Shown piece after piece: positions 24,098 to 34,294 of a stretch of DNA of 64,000 bases (positions within the stretch are counted from its first letter, which is position 1; each line of letters begins with the position of its first letter). The stretch covers positions 13,468,057 to 13,532,056 of the forward strand of contig OZ024898.1 in NCBI GenBank assembly GCA_964017195.1, written 5' to 3'. The position numbers and the translations under genes are program-made. The notes under the pieces are model-generated. The model was not told where the DNA came from, searched no databases, and was given only the letters and a program-made list of their open reading frames with translations. The DNA is from Siderastrea radians. Lineage: Eukaryota; Cnidaria; Anthozoa; Scleractinia; Rhizangiidae.

Positions 24098-25492
24098 TAA
24101 CCACAATCAGTGTGTCTTTGATAGGCTTCAGTGTATGATTTATCATCACTATAGGTATGCATCCTTGCACTTTCTCTGTTATAGCTTCAAAGTCAGCAGA
24201 TATAACAAACGGTACAGCTTGCTGTTTGTGAAAGTTATTAAATTTTGATATGTTATTGTCTTTATCAGGCATTTTTACGGCTTGTTCACCATTTACTTGA
24301 ATGCAGTTGTCTTTATGGTTTATCAATATTCGTTCAGAACTGAAACATTGAAGACAATACATGCAGAAGTGTTTCCTTTCTTTATGCTTTGTTTGGTTGT
24401 ACATAAACTTGTTGAAATCCTTTATTAATACATGTTTGTTTTCATCTTTCGTTATCAATAGTAGATTCATAGTATCTTCGAACTTTTCTTTTGATACATA
24501 GACAGGGTATGGTTGCTTTTCTTCATATCCAAACGTTTATATTGATGCTGTTTTGCTTCTCGATTTTGTTATACTGTTTAACATTGACTGGGAATTCAAT
24601 ACCTGAGTAATCCAACTTTTCAATGTATTGCTTGTCAGTCTTTTTGATTCTTTGAGGATCCTTGTCTTGGGGGTTCAAATGTCTGATGTGACACCATCTA
24701 AAACATTCATTATCCTTATTTTTCATGTTGATCAATCCTTTTGCACTGTTTCGTAGTTCTTGTGGTAGTTGAATATAGGCCGATCCTTTGAGAGGTTTGT
24801 ATTTAACAAGATTCGAATAGTGGCTATCAACTGATTCTATAATCCATCCAGATCCTTCTGATATCCACTGCGATACCTCATTTAGTATCAGTTGTCAGCG
24901 ATTTCCGTTTGGTTGTTTATTGTTTGTTTATTATTGTTTGAGCTGAACTGTTGAAATATGCTGACTTATATACTATTTCATCACCGGACGGTTTTTTTAA
25001 TGTAACCTTAAGTGTTTCAACATATTTCAAACCTTTCATTTCGTTCAACCGTGAATTGATTACTATTTCGATAGCCTTTCTAGTGTTTTGCATTTGGGCT
25101 AAAGGGTCTTTATTGTTTTTGATGCTGATTTCGTACGATTTAGTGTAGCCTTTTAAAGCATTTTTGGTTTGTTCTTTTTTAGTCCTTGGTGTTGGAACCG
25201 GTTTTTTGACTGCATTTTGTTTAGTTCGTGGTACTGCAACCGGTTTATAGTCATCTCTGAATTGAGTAGGTGGTGGTATTATGTTTTCTTGATATTCTTG
25301 AACCATTTGTTTGACACTCTTACGAGGTGTGGGTATAGGCCTCCTATGTGTTGGGACTGGTTTGTAGGTCCTCAGTTCTGGAATTGGTTTGTGGTCATCT
25401 ATAATGATTATTTCAGGCTTCTTTTTCTCTTGCTTTAATAGCAATTTGATAAGCTTTGATTTGCTTAGTTTCTTGAGATCTCTCTTGTTCAT
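24098..25492 (-). pseudogene. Protein-primed DNA polymerase B, N-terminal third
   Basis: It starts at the ATG at 25492 and encodes a basic, proline-rich leader with repeated PVPTPR-like segments, then the conserved pre-exonuclease region (ECFRWCHIRHLNPQDKDPQ near 24640-24720). A zinc-like CMYCLQCFSSERILINH segment follows near 24310-24370, and the exonuclease motif FVISADFEAI near 24180-24210. At 24100 the frame is cut by the Academ element and resumes at 17570. There are frame changes near 24480-24530 and 24735-24920. An upstream ATCTAACC-TTATAGAT motif precedes the start. Confidence 0.88.
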
Positions 25493-25647
25493 ATCTATAA
25501 GGTTAGATTTTTTTCTGATTTCATTCTATATATTATAACTATAGGTATTATTTTTTTAAGTCACTTAGAGCTGCGTTTAAATAGGTTCAATTCAAATGAT
25601 CCAATTGATGGATCCTTTAAACTGTATTGAAAGAAATTATTTCAGAA

Positions 25648-25872
25648 TCACTGTTTATTAATAGCCTCAGCAATCATTTTATGTCTCAATGTGTTTGGAT
25701 GGCAATGTTTACCTGCAAGAGTATAATTACGACCTGTTTTACAAATATCACAATACCATTCTTTGTCGAGCATGTACTTCGATTTTTGTCGTCTTAAAGC
25801 ATCCTTCCTCTCTTCTTCAGTTGAATACTTTGGTGGTCTACCCCGACCCCTTTTAACATTATGATTTTCCAT
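25648..25872 (-). CDS. Small Polinton DNA-binding-like protein with AT-hook and zinc motif
   Basis: A 74-residue basic protein. It begins with an AT-hook core (KRGRGRPPKY) and ends with a CDIC...HCH...H pattern that could bind one zinc ion. The ATG at 25872 is directly followed upstream by an (AT)n run that may serve as a TATA element. It sits between polB and the integrase module. A role in DNA binding or transcription is inferred from the motifs; I know no studied homologue. Confidence 0.6.
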   Translation of the reverse strand: MENHNVKRGRGRPPKYSTEEERKDALRRQKSKYMLDKEWYCDICKTGRNYTLAGKHCHPNTLRHKMIAEAINKQ

Positions 25873-25995
25873 ATATATATATATATATTAATGCTATATT
25901 ATTTTGATATATTTTCAATTTATGTTTAAACCACTTCACCATAAGAGATGATAGCTCCAGTAATTTGCTGAATTCTTATCTTTGTACGTTTTAAG

Positions 25996-26347
25996 TTACC
26001 ACAAGAGATGATAAGACCAGAAATTAGGTAACCTTTTATCTTTGTATGTTAAGTTACCATGCTTATCTTTTATTTTCGACGCTCTCTTACGATATCTGTC
26101 ACGTCTCTTTGTCTTGATGTGATAAAAAATCTTCATATCTTGAATCTCCAAAATGAATTTTTTTATTATCCTTAGTAGTAACCATATATTTTTTATTTTT
26201 ACGGTCTGAATAACTAAGATCTCTTGCATCGTATGTAACTTTAGCTCTATGTTTTAATAAGTCAAAATCCTTACCAGCTGCGATCATATATATATTATTA
26301 TATTGTTTGTAAATCCTTAAACGATATCCAACTGTTAAAGTCATCAC
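25996..26347 (-). pseudogene. DUF5754-like small basic protein, frameshifted
   Basis: Two overlapping frames (26099-26347 and 25996-26229) carry consecutive parts of one protein: an N-terminal beta-rich part, then FGDSRYEDFLSHQDKE, then a basic stretch ending in NFWSYHLLW. The combination of a flexible KHxDxE segment and a C-terminal FWSxxLLW resembles the DUF5754 family found in large DNA viruses and some Polintons. A one-base change near 26100-26110 separates the two frames. Function unknown. The assignment is from memory of the family pattern. Confidence 0.5.
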
Positions 26348-27268
26348 TATGTCCCTTCCACTTTACTAAAGCTTGTTTCTTCTTATAATCTCTACGGATT
26401 ACTTTATCAATTCTAAATACCTCTTGTTTTGCTTTCAATAATTCGGGTTCATAAAATGATCCCTTTATCTCTTCATTATTCAAGTCCTTTATTTTGTAAG
26501 TTATTGGATTCGTATATTGGATTTTATCAACCGTAAAAATCTCCTCAGACCAATTTGGTGTATAGCCCTTATCAAACACGTTTCTCTTGTAATTGCTTAT
26601 CCTAACCTTATCACCAACCTTGAATTTGGGCTTAGATGACAATTGCTCCATATTGCCATATAGGTTAAAATAAACCAAACCTTCATTCTTCTTTTTGCTT
26701 GCTTCCGTAGGCGTCATCTTTATGCTTGAATGTTTTGTCTTATTGTATTCTTTCACTAATTTGGGTAACATGTCTAAATACTGTGTATTACCTTGAACAG
26801 TGAACTGCTTCCACATTTTGGTTTTAATCGTTCTGTTCCATCTTTCACAAACAGATGACTTTTCCTCATTCTCAGTCGAATACAGGGTTATTTTATTCTT
26901 ATTAAGTAGTTCCTTAACATGTTTGTTATAGAACTCTTTACCTTTATCAATCCATAGATACTCTGGTTTTCTACCTTCCTTGAATATTGTTTTAAAGGCA
27001 TTCGTAACGGATTCGCCTTTCTTTTCCTTCAATGTTATAATCCAACCGTATTTACTGAATACATCAATAACCATTAGAAGATATTTATAACCTTTGTTCC
27101 ATTTGCTGAATTTCTGCATATCAACCAAATCAGCAGCCCATATTTCATCAACATGATTTGCGATAACACGCCGTCGAGTAAAGTTACGTTTTATGGGTTT
27201 ATATAATTCATCAGCTAGTTGCTGTTGCCATCTTACTTCACTCGACGGCCTTTCCCGTTTTTTGGCTT
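26298..27268 (-). CDS. Polinton integrase (rve type) with C-terminal chromodomain
   Basis: The retroviral-integrase core has its first catalytic Asp in AADLVDMQ (near 27140), the second in WIDKGKEF (near 26945), and the Glu in SVCERWNRT (near 26850). The C-terminus (26300-26420) has the chromodomain pattern KVIRRDYKKKQALVKWKGHS...SW. The first ATG, at 27128, lies just after the first catalytic Asp, so translation must begin earlier. The frame is open to about 27268 and includes WQQQLADELYKPIKRNFTRRR, but without an ATG. It may use a non-ATG start, a lost ATG, or coupling with the overlapping upstream gene. It integrates the element by strand transfer. The domain looks intact. Confidence 0.88.
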
Positions 27269-27942
27269 ACTTTTTTTTACACCAAGACCGAGTTTTTGGT
27301 TTGTGTTAATCATATTTCTAGCCAGCCAATGTCCCCATTGTCTTTCATTGTAAGGCACACTGTCTAAAGCTTCAACCATTTTCTTGTCTGCCTTATTTTT
27401 GCATTTTTTGTCATCTTTACAAACCGAATAATCTACATCATGTTGCATTGCTATTGCATCGGTTTTACCAGTCGGTTGGTCATATATTTCTAATATTTCA
27501 CCTGTCACTGGATCATACTTCACCTGTGAATCTAAATCGTTGTAAGGCCCAGTGTATTTATGACCAGGTAATGTCCAACCAGACTTTGGTTTTGGTAGCT
27601 TTCCTGCAATGGCTTTGTGTATATCTAAACTTCCACCATCCAAATCTTTTCTGTTGGTTTTATAATTTTTTGGGGGTCTGATTTTAGTAGACAATTGATT
27701 TAATGCTTGTGAACCAACATTTTGAATCATCAGATTAAGTTTATCCACAGCATAATCGATTGCCTTCTTTTGTATATTTCGGTTTCTCAAGGCTTCTGAT
27801 CCATAATATCTCCCCATTTCAACGGCTTTATGTCCGAGCCAAGGAATACCATGATTGATCAATAAATCAGTACCAGTTGATGCTACTGTATCTAATATGC
27901 CCGCCCCCGACGACAGGCTAACCCGTTTCCCACCTGTTTAAA
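27233..27942 (-). pseudogene. Polinton zinc-ribbon/phospholipase-A2-like protein, C-terminal part
   Basis: A PLA2-like domain lies at 27380-27600. The calcium-loop-like HKYTGPYNDLD and the catalytic-pair-like MQHDVDYS are visible, as in parvovirus VP1 and other Polintons. The first residues read from TTG at 27862. The same frame stays open to the insertion site, so this is not the true start. The TTAA at 27939-27942 marks the insertion of a Kolobok-like transposon. The N-terminal zinc ribbon is on the other side, at 30243-30376. A further frame change near 27905-27920 is needed to connect them. In related elements the domain is thought to help membrane passage. That role is inferred here. Confidence 0.78.
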
Positions 27943-28120
27943 GGGAACCAGTGATGTTATAACATATTGACCTCAAACTGCTCTAAATCTCCCCCAGAAT
28001 CCAGTGAAATATGTAAAATCTTGTAGATCGCAAACATTTTCCAGAAAATACACTTCAAATTTCGCACTTTTACCCCTGCGAGTTCGCCTGTGGCCGCCAT
28101 CTTGGAACACGCAATGACCT

Positions 28121-28438
28121 ATGGGATTGATGACGTTTCACGGCTCCCTCAGCTTGTTTGATGTTGTTGTGGTTGTTGTTGCTTTGATACTGGAACCAGA
28201 GTATTCTTCCACGGAGGAGCTTCTCGAGGATGAAGTAGATCAGTTAGACTTGCCAGTGAATGTTAATGCCGGTCGCTTGCGTAATTCTTCGCGGTGCAAG
28301 TGTGGGGAATGTAGTGAAATGCCGACAGAAATGGAATGTGTTTGCTGCCGGGAAATGAAAAATATTGAAAAGATGATCGAAAGTAAGTTTTACACGACTG
28401 AGGGGATATTTATTGGAGATATCTGTGATATTCTTTAA
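28121..28438 (+). CDS. P2X7 ballast-domain-like exon inside the Kolobok-like element
   Basis: The frame runs from an ATG at 28121, within the inverted repeat, and encodes a hydrophobic start, an acidic linker and then RCKCGECSEMPTEMECVCC with RE following. This Cys pattern is the signature of the zinc-binding cytoplasmic ballast domain of the P2X7 receptor. GTAAGT at about 28392-28397, right after the motif, is a probable splice donor. The remainder of the domain would need a second exon, which I cannot place. No P2X channel segments are present. The element-borne position is firm; the function is unknown. Confidence 0.65.
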   Translation: MGLMTFHGSLSLFDVVVVVVALILEPEYSSTEELLEDEVDQLDLPVNVNAGRLRNSSRCKCGECSEMPTEMECVCCREMKNIEKMIESKFYTTEGIFIGDICDIL

Positions 28439-28740
28439 GCCCAACTGTCAGGGGTTTTTGTTTGGAACAATTATATTGTCATGTTTTGACACAATAAATA
28501 GTGAACTTCACAGCAGGCTCATATTCTTTAGTTTTTTACTCGTACTGTTCTCATTTGTTATTCTCGTCGCAGGGTAAGAAAGAAGTTATCACTACATGAC
28601 AGAAATTATTGGTCAATCAAATCGACATAAATAATGAACAAAACTACCCAGTTAATACTCTCAATACGTAAGCTTAATTTTGACTTATACTTATCAACAG
28701 ATCTCTAACAATGTCCCTAAGATCAGCTAAGCTTAATGTT

Positions 28741-29890
28741 TCAATAGTTGCCCTGTATTATGCCTTTAGTGGTAGATAATGGGGGTTGAGACTGCCACTT
28801 GTAACTACAGCCATTTTGGCAAGTCAAATGTATGGCACGCTGCGAACCCTCATTTTGAATCTCATGCACGTCAACTGTAAAGAAACCGCATTTTGGACGA
28901 AAACGATACAGTTCTTTAAGTTGCTCCTCGTATATAAGAAATAGCCTGCATTCGAAATTAACTGAATTTTCTTCTGACTCGTTCTGTGATGATTGTTGAC
29001 AATTAAAACACTCGTCTTCAGAATCACTAGGGTAATATTCGGATTGGCTTGCGACTGAATTTGTTGTTTCGCTATGTTGTGAGCTGCACAATTCCTCCAC
29101 TTGTTCAGTAGAGTCAACTAACCGCGAGGAATCCTCGTTCACAGTTTCCTCAGTTTCGCTTTGGTCCTCCCTTTCCTGCCGTACAAGTAGCTGACACAGT
29201 GGCTCTTCACCTCTAGCATAAGAGTGGTCGTTTCTTACCTCGACTGAAGCATCTTGTGGAAACTGATTCGCGAAATCTCTAGTTATTGCAGGTACCGGTA
29301 ACTGTTGAACTTGCACTCCACATGATATTGGTTCAGGTAAGGGTTCTGTTTGCGTACTCACTTCACGCCGAGTTTCCGTGATATCAATGACCTCCTCCTG
29401 CTCTTCTCTACTTTTCACTTCTCGATGAGAAGCAAGAAGGTAAGCGGCTTAATTTAACGACTGTCGGAAAATAAAACAACGTACACTCAGGCTGAGATTT
29501 GCCCCAAAATTTAAGAAAATGTGTGGGCTAAAATAAGAACATCCTCAGGCTCAGCCAAATAGTACGCGTTGTTATTAAAAAAGAGTGTACTCGAAGTAAA
29601 GTAATTTTAAAAACTTAGAAATATTTACCTGTTGCCGTTGCCGTCGCTCGGCACGTTGCTCGCTCTGCAATCTCGGTTTCGTTACTAGCGTGAAAGCAAA
29701 TATGGTTGGCACAGCATTGTCTTTCAGTTTTCTTTTCCATCTGCTATGCCCAAGCAGTTTCTTTTGCAGAAGGACACTAATTTCAAAGTCATCTGGCAGA
29801 AAATGTTGCGAACACAATCTTGGGTCTTTTGATAATCTGATACACCGCGTGGCCTTGATCCACCTTTCCCTCAGTTTTCATCTTTAGGAA
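28741..29890 (-). pseudogene. Kolobok-type THAP transposase, N-terminal part only
   Basis: The exon at about 29629-29890 encodes the second half of a THAP finger: a Trp in RWIKATR, then LCSQHFLPDDFE and DNAVPTIF, the conserved C-terminal THAP box. It ends at a GTAAAT donor. The next exon (28741-29440) holds a Ser/Gln/Glu-rich linker with STQTEP and a distal zinc-like segment (PKCGFF...LTCQNGCSYKWQSQP) typical of the region just before the catalytic core in THAP transposases. The frame stops at 28741 without any DDE region. The first CxxxC of the THAP finger must be in an upstream exon that I could not locate. Confidence 0.7.
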
Positions 29891-30242
29891 AACTATGAAG
29901 ACTAATATTTGGGTTTAGCTCACTTTTCTTACTTTTTGTAGTGTAATTACAGCCAAATGCGCTAACTTCGGCATGTTTACGCCAAAAAGAAAACAACAAA
30001 TTGTTGCGAAAATTTAAAGCTCACGCCAACTAGGAGCCGTGAAACGTCATCAATCCCATAGGTCATTGCTTGTCCCAAGATGGCGGCCACAGGCGAACTC
30101 GCAGGGGTAAAAGCGCGAAATTTGAAGTGTATTTTCTGGAAAATGTTTGCGATCTACAAGATTTTACATATTTCACTGGATTCTGGGGGAGATTTAGAGC
30201 AGTTTGAGGTAAATATGCTATAACATCACTGGTTCCCTTTAA

Positions 30243-30376
30243 CGAATTTTGTCTTAGTGATTCCACATTCAGAGCATTTGCATTTAAGCATAAGTCTCCC
30301 ATTTTTAGCCTTTTCATATCGTTCACTCCCGGGTACACATTCTGTGACCTTTTTTTGTTTCACGCAATGATCTCAT
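30243..30376 (-). pseudogene. Zinc-ribbon (DUF5679-like) N-terminus of the PLA2-like protein
   Basis: One frame reads VTECVPGSERYEKAKNGR followed by LKCKCSECGITKTKF. This is a zinc ribbon (C...CxCxxC) of the DUF5679 kind, often found at the start of Polinton PLA2-like proteins. The ATG at 30376 is one base out of frame with it, so there is a break near 30345-30365. The frame runs up to the TTAA of the inserted transposon and continues into 27938. The start is preceded by ATATATA and TCTAAT elements. Confidence 0.65.
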
Positions 30377-30396
30377 ATATATACATTAGATTAGCT
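30377..30396 (-). promoter_or_regulatory. Putative TCTA-type late promoter of the zinc-ribbon/PLA2 gene
   Basis: Read on the minus strand, TAATCTAATG is followed by TATATATATG, placing a TATA run directly at the start codon. The same arrangement precedes several other Polinton genes. Confidence 0.5.
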
Positions 30397-31105
30397 TAAG
30401 GTTCAATGTATACGTTTTCATATTTACCAGTTTTTGGATTTTTAATCATATGCATGACAGTACCTTTTTTAGGATGAGTCCAAAACTTTTCACTTGTAAC
30501 ACCAGTTGGTCCCGTGAAAGCATTTTTCATAATATCACCAGACCAATATCTGTCGAATACATGGTTGGTTGATGGAATTAATTTCCGGAGAGCTTTTTCA
30601 GCATGTTTTGCCGCATCAAGAGGCTGGTTACCAGCTCCTTGCTGTTTTTTGAAGTAATCGATTATAAAACGATGATTGACAGATCGATCATTCATGTCAA
30701 ATTTTGCATTATGGATGACACTTAGCATAGAAACTCCTCCTTGTCTTTCTGATAAATACTATAAACACCAATATCCACATAATACACTATCCCTCTCTTG
30801 GATCTCACCTCCTGAATAAAATATTTGTTTTCCACTTGTCATTAAATATTTCATCACTTCATTTGGCATTATTAACCCGAAAGAATCAAAGTATTCACCA
30901 TAGGTAGATTCTACGTTTCTGTATGCAACCCAATGTGTTCCAGGGCCTATTTGACTATCTAAATTAATTATACCACATTCATGCTTTTTAATCTGTTTTG
31001 GTAAATCATCTCTACTATAAACACCTCTGAAATGTTTTATTCCCAGTTTTTCAACCCAATTAAATAAGTCGAAATTACTCAAGGGTTTGTTCACAAAATT
31101 TATAG
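30396..31105 (-). pseudogene. Adenain-like cysteine protease, with premature stop
   Basis: Adenovirus-protease fold: the catalytic His lies in GTHWVAYRN (near 30930), the Asp/Glu position in YGEYFDSFG (near 30890), and the Cys in VLCGYWCL (near 30770). The protease is expected to process capsid proteins. Directly after CGYWCL an in-frame TAG (30759-30761) interrupts it. The same frame continues through YLSERQ to 30396, with a C-terminal part of about 110 residues that may be a separate tail domain. At its start the frame is open into the minor capsid gene upstream only because of a one-base change. The true start is probably near 31100. Confidence 0.85.
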
Positions 31106-31972
31106 AATTGCTCCCAGTAATGGAATCCCGTTGAACGGACTGTTTTTTCCTAGAATTAGACCTTTGCCTTTTTTTTGAGCTTTTTTTTGGTGCCTTTTTT
31201 TTTGGTTTAACACCCATCCCGATAGGATTTTTCCATGTACCAATGAAGGGAGGACTCCTGTAATCCATTGGAAGAACCATTCCTCCATCTGATGATATGC
31301 TTTCATTGTTTTGTATTTTTGGTACATGAACATTAGCAGATCGTCTTGACCTTTTTTTATCAATCTGTAATCCCTTTCCTGTCAAAGCATTCAACAACAG
31401 TGGAACACCGATAGAAGCCAAAAGAGAACCAAGAAAGCCTCCAGACTGTGTTTTGGTTGGTTGAACAACTAGTTGACCACCGGTATGAATAGCTGAAACA
31501 ATCTGTTCTTTCTGTTTTTTCGTCAATAGACCTTATACTTGATAAGTTGATCGATTTTGTCTTGTGGAACCAAAAAACCACCTGATTGACCCTTTCCAAA
31601 TATTTTATCAATACCTAATGAACCTAAAGCCTGTAAAGCTCCAGTAGCTAGGGCTGGTGCTACCTTTGTTACTGCTTTTGTTGCATAAGGGAGCGCTTTA
31701 GTGCCAAGTGTAATTAATGAACTCCACAAAGAACCGCCCTTTTGTACGAGATGGTTGATCTGAGTCTTACTAATTTTCAAATCAACACCAGTACCATTAT
31801 TCATGGCTTTTTGTATACGTTTCAATTGTGTTTTGGTAAGCATCAATTCATCAGAACCAGTCAAATCACTTTTTGTTAATCGTATCGTTATAGCTGATTT
31901 ATTTAACAAAGCTTTTGTTAATTTCTCTTTCTGTCCAGCAGATAAATTTACAGCATATTGAATATATGTCAT
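31100..31972 (-). pseudogene. Polinton minor capsid protein (pVI-like), frameshifted twice
   Basis: It starts at the ATG at 31972 and reads a conserved N-terminal repeat region (IRLTKSDLTG, then a Gly-rich hydrophobic part). A frame change near 31520 leads to KKQKEQIVSAI, and another near 31160-31180 to the typical terminus KGLILGKNSPFNGIPLLG, ending at 31100. Basic stretches before the terminus could bind DNA. Gly/Ala-rich hydrophobic segments are consistent with a membrane-active internal capsid protein, as proposed for pVI-like proteins. The role is inferred from position between protease and major capsid and from pattern similarity. Confidence 0.6.
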
Positions 31973-31999
31973 ATCTTGTATATATATGTTAGATTAAAT
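31973..31999 (-). promoter_or_regulatory. Putative TCTA-type promoter of the minor capsid gene
   Basis: On the minus strand ATTTAATCTAAC is followed by ATATATATACAAG and then the start codon at 31972. It shares TCTAA plus a TATA run with the other Polinton late genes. Confidence 0.5.
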
Positions 32000-32076
32000 A
32001 TTTTTTGAGATTAAAAACTTTAGTTAGTTGATAAAATTTATTCCATTTACTATTCTTTTGATAAAAATTATTCCAT

Positions 32077-33359
32077 TTATCGGAAAAGCAATTTACCGTT
32101 CTGTTGAATGAGTTCAGCTTCCTGTTCATACAGGATTAGAGCACAAACACTGTAATCTGTAGCTGTTGTTCCAGAAAGCTCATAATGAAAAGTCAGTTTT
32201 GTTGTACCGTCTTTTATATCTTCTTTTTGTTTAGTTAGATCGAAATACAAAAATGGAAACAGTGTCTGAAAATTACTGATATTAAGAAGCGATCCCTCAG
32301 TGTATTCATTATTTTTATGAACGTATTTCAGGACGTCTCTATACACACGACTTAGATCTGTTGATGGTGTATAATGAACCTCAGGATACTCCTGGCCATT
32401 ACCAACTTCAAGATGACAATTCTGAAGGGTCCTTGGGTCAGTTGAGACGCTGAAAGTATTATATAGAAATGGGTTACTCGTCTGTGAATCAATATCGGCA
32501 TCATTGATTATGAAAACAAATACATGTCTTGGTTTTGAAATACCAGTACTTATTCTAAAATGACCAGCTCTTTGTTTTGTTGAATTACTCCTCTCAATGT
32601 TTTCACGAAGGTATGACCATTTATATGGTTTCAAATATTTGCTCATATATATAAGCTTTGTCCTTCGCTGTTAAAGGTTATTCTAGGCACAATCAGTTGT
32701 AGCTTTGTCATCACAACTCTACAATCATCTGCTCCCTGCCAGATTAGATTAGCATCTGATTCAAATTCAATATTTAATTCCAATTTACCTGATGGCAGTA
32801 GATTTTTTCCAAGAGCTTCAAAAAATGAATATCTATTAAGAGGTAATTCTCTTGTAACAGTAGCAGACACACCTAAAAGCAGTTTGCGTGTGGCAAATCC
32901 TTTGTTATAATTAGCCTGGGCTGGACGTTCTTCAGCTACCCTACTAGTATCTAAATGAAAGAACTCATTAGTCGCAGTTGAATTAGCATAACTTGGTGAG
33001 TATTCAAGAAGATTCTTTATATTGACTGTGTGGTTAGCATCGTTACAATCGTATACCTTTTTCCCATTCAGCTTGATATCAAAATTCCTGATGAAACTAT
33101 GAATACTATTGACGATGCCATTATGATCATTAGCACCTATGTTGGCACCATCTGCTAGTTTGTTCACTTTGAAACTAATACTTAAACGTGCATCATACCA
33201 ATCAAAAGGAGTCACTTCTCCACTGTTATCAACAACAAAACGATATCCGTTTTTCTTTTGAGAACTATTGTTTGCAACTTCTGTATTCAGTGGTGTTTCT
33301 AGCTCGAATACAACATCTTCGTATCTCTCAACATATTTTGGGTTCCTATAAGATTGCAT
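32077..33359 (-). pseudogene. Polinton major capsid protein (double jelly-roll), one frameshift
   Basis: Two frames (32643-33359 and 32077-32646) together cover about 425 residues, a normal length for the hexon-like capsid protein of Polintons. The N-terminal part shows a beta-rich first jelly roll with PFDWYDARLSISFK and RNFDIKLNGKKVYD. The C-terminal part carries FRISTGISKPRHVFVF and NPFLYNTF, conserved in this family. The frame changes inside a TA repeat (near 32640-32650). It would form the trimeric capsomers of an icosahedral particle. An upstream TCTAATCTAATG-ATATATG motif suggests late expression. Confidence 0.87.
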
Positions 33360-33377
33360 ATATCATTAGATTAGATA
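33360..33377 (-). promoter_or_regulatory. Putative TCTA-type promoter of the major capsid gene
   Basis: On the minus strand TATCTAATCTAATG lies immediately upstream of ATATATG. It is the clearest of the shared late-type motifs, having two TCTAA units. Confidence 0.6.
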
Positions 33378-33396
33378 AAATTACCTTTTTCTGATT

Positions 33397-33750
33397 TTAC
33401 CTCCTGAAATGAGTTGATTCACTCTGAGCAATTTCAAAATCGGTTAACGGTATTTCAGTAGCTTTACTAATAGTTTGTTGTTCTGGTTGTTTCTTGCTTA
33501 GTAATTGAACGATTTTATCCCCTGCTTTGTTACCAAGATGCTCCCCTGTTTTTGTAGCTGCTTTTGTTGCTGCTGTGCTAGCTGTCTTTTTTATCATTTC
33601 CTTAGCTGTTTTACCAAATAGCTTGCTTCCAACTGATTTGAAAATATCCATTAATCCTTCACCGTGTATTTCTCCAGTATGAATATGTTTTTTGACATAT
33701 TTACCAATTTCTGGATCGTATCTCATCTTAAATTCACTTTGACGTGTCAT
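33397..33750 (-). CDS. Small basic Polinton structural protein, function unknown
   Basis: A 117-residue protein with a true ATG at 33750. The centre (GEGLMDIFKSVGSKLFG) could form an amphipathic helix, and an Ala/Thr/Lys-rich helix follows. No Cys cluster or enzyme motif. It sits between the major capsid gene and the penton-like gene in the same direction, so a minor virion component is likely. The gene looks intact. A variant upstream motif (TGTAATGTAATG-ATATATG) replaces the TCTAA units of its neighbours. Confidence 0.6.
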   Translation of the reverse strand: MTRQSEFKMRYDPEIGKYVKKHIHTGEIHGEGLMDIFKSVGSKLFGKTAKEMIKKTASTAATKAATKTGEHLGNKAGDKIVQLLSKKQPEQQTISKATEIPLTDFEIAQSESTHFRR

Positions 33751-33759
33751 ATATCATTA

Positions 33760-34294
33760 CATTACATAAAACTGGATCTTAGAATCAAACTCATGTACCA
33801 GTCCACACCATTTAAATCAACTGGACGACCTAATGAATCTGTCAGTCTTATACGTATTTCAGAGATTATGGTTTTTGATACAGGACTAAATAAAGCCCTT
33901 CTTGGTTCAAATGTGAATGGATAGCTTCTTATGAGATTGTCAGTCGGTATGTGGAGAGTCTACACTATTCGTGATATTTGGTAGCTTTGTACTATAACTA
34001 GTTGTTGTTAAAATGTTAGGATCGAACCCTATAATGCAATTAAATCACCAAATGTTGAATTTCTTAAATCAAGTTGCCACTGGTTTCCAAGTTCAACAAC
34101 GACATGGTATGACGACAATACAAAATAGATTTTTATACCAACTCGATTATTACTAGGCTGATCATCGTTATCCGAAATCACATTGTTGATAAAATCACTC
34201 AAATCATCATATGAATACATTCCATCAACAAAAGTAATGGTCTTCCAAGTAGAACCATTATCTTTTGAATATTTAATTGTTTTATTTCCATATT
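33760..34294 (-). pseudogene. Penton-like protein, C-terminal part
   Basis: The segment 34029-34294 encodes TWKTITFVDGMYSYDDL and WQLDLRNSTFGDLI, the conserved part of the penton-base-like single jelly-roll protein of Polintons. Further coding resembling its C-terminus continues in other frames to about 33770 (TDNLIRSYPFTFEPRRA, VDLNGVDWYMSLIL), with breaks near 33960-34030. The N-terminus is at 35566-35740. A 1268-bp element separates them, and the frame is continuous across its 3-bp duplication. It is expected to form capsid vertices. Confidence 0.72.

Larger units (their letters stand above)
27943..30238. mobile_element. Kolobok-like transposon with THAP gene, internally deleted
   Basis: Inverted ends of about 205 bp begin AGGGAACCAGTGATGTTATA, at 27943-28147 and 30033-30238, flanked by TTAA at 27939-27942 and 30239-30242. 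It carries on the minus strand a THAP zinc finger and a Cys-rich segment ending before any DDE core, and on the plus strand a P2X7-type ballast exon. TTAA duplications together with a THAP transposase point to Kolobok. Lack of the catalytic core means it would need help from a complete copy. Confidence 0.85.

Noticed and set aside
30759..31526. A 255-codon frame that looks like a fused capsid/protease protein
   Set aside because: The two halves belong to neighbouring Polinton genes and are joined only by a one-base shift; the natural end of the first gene is present in another frame at 31100.
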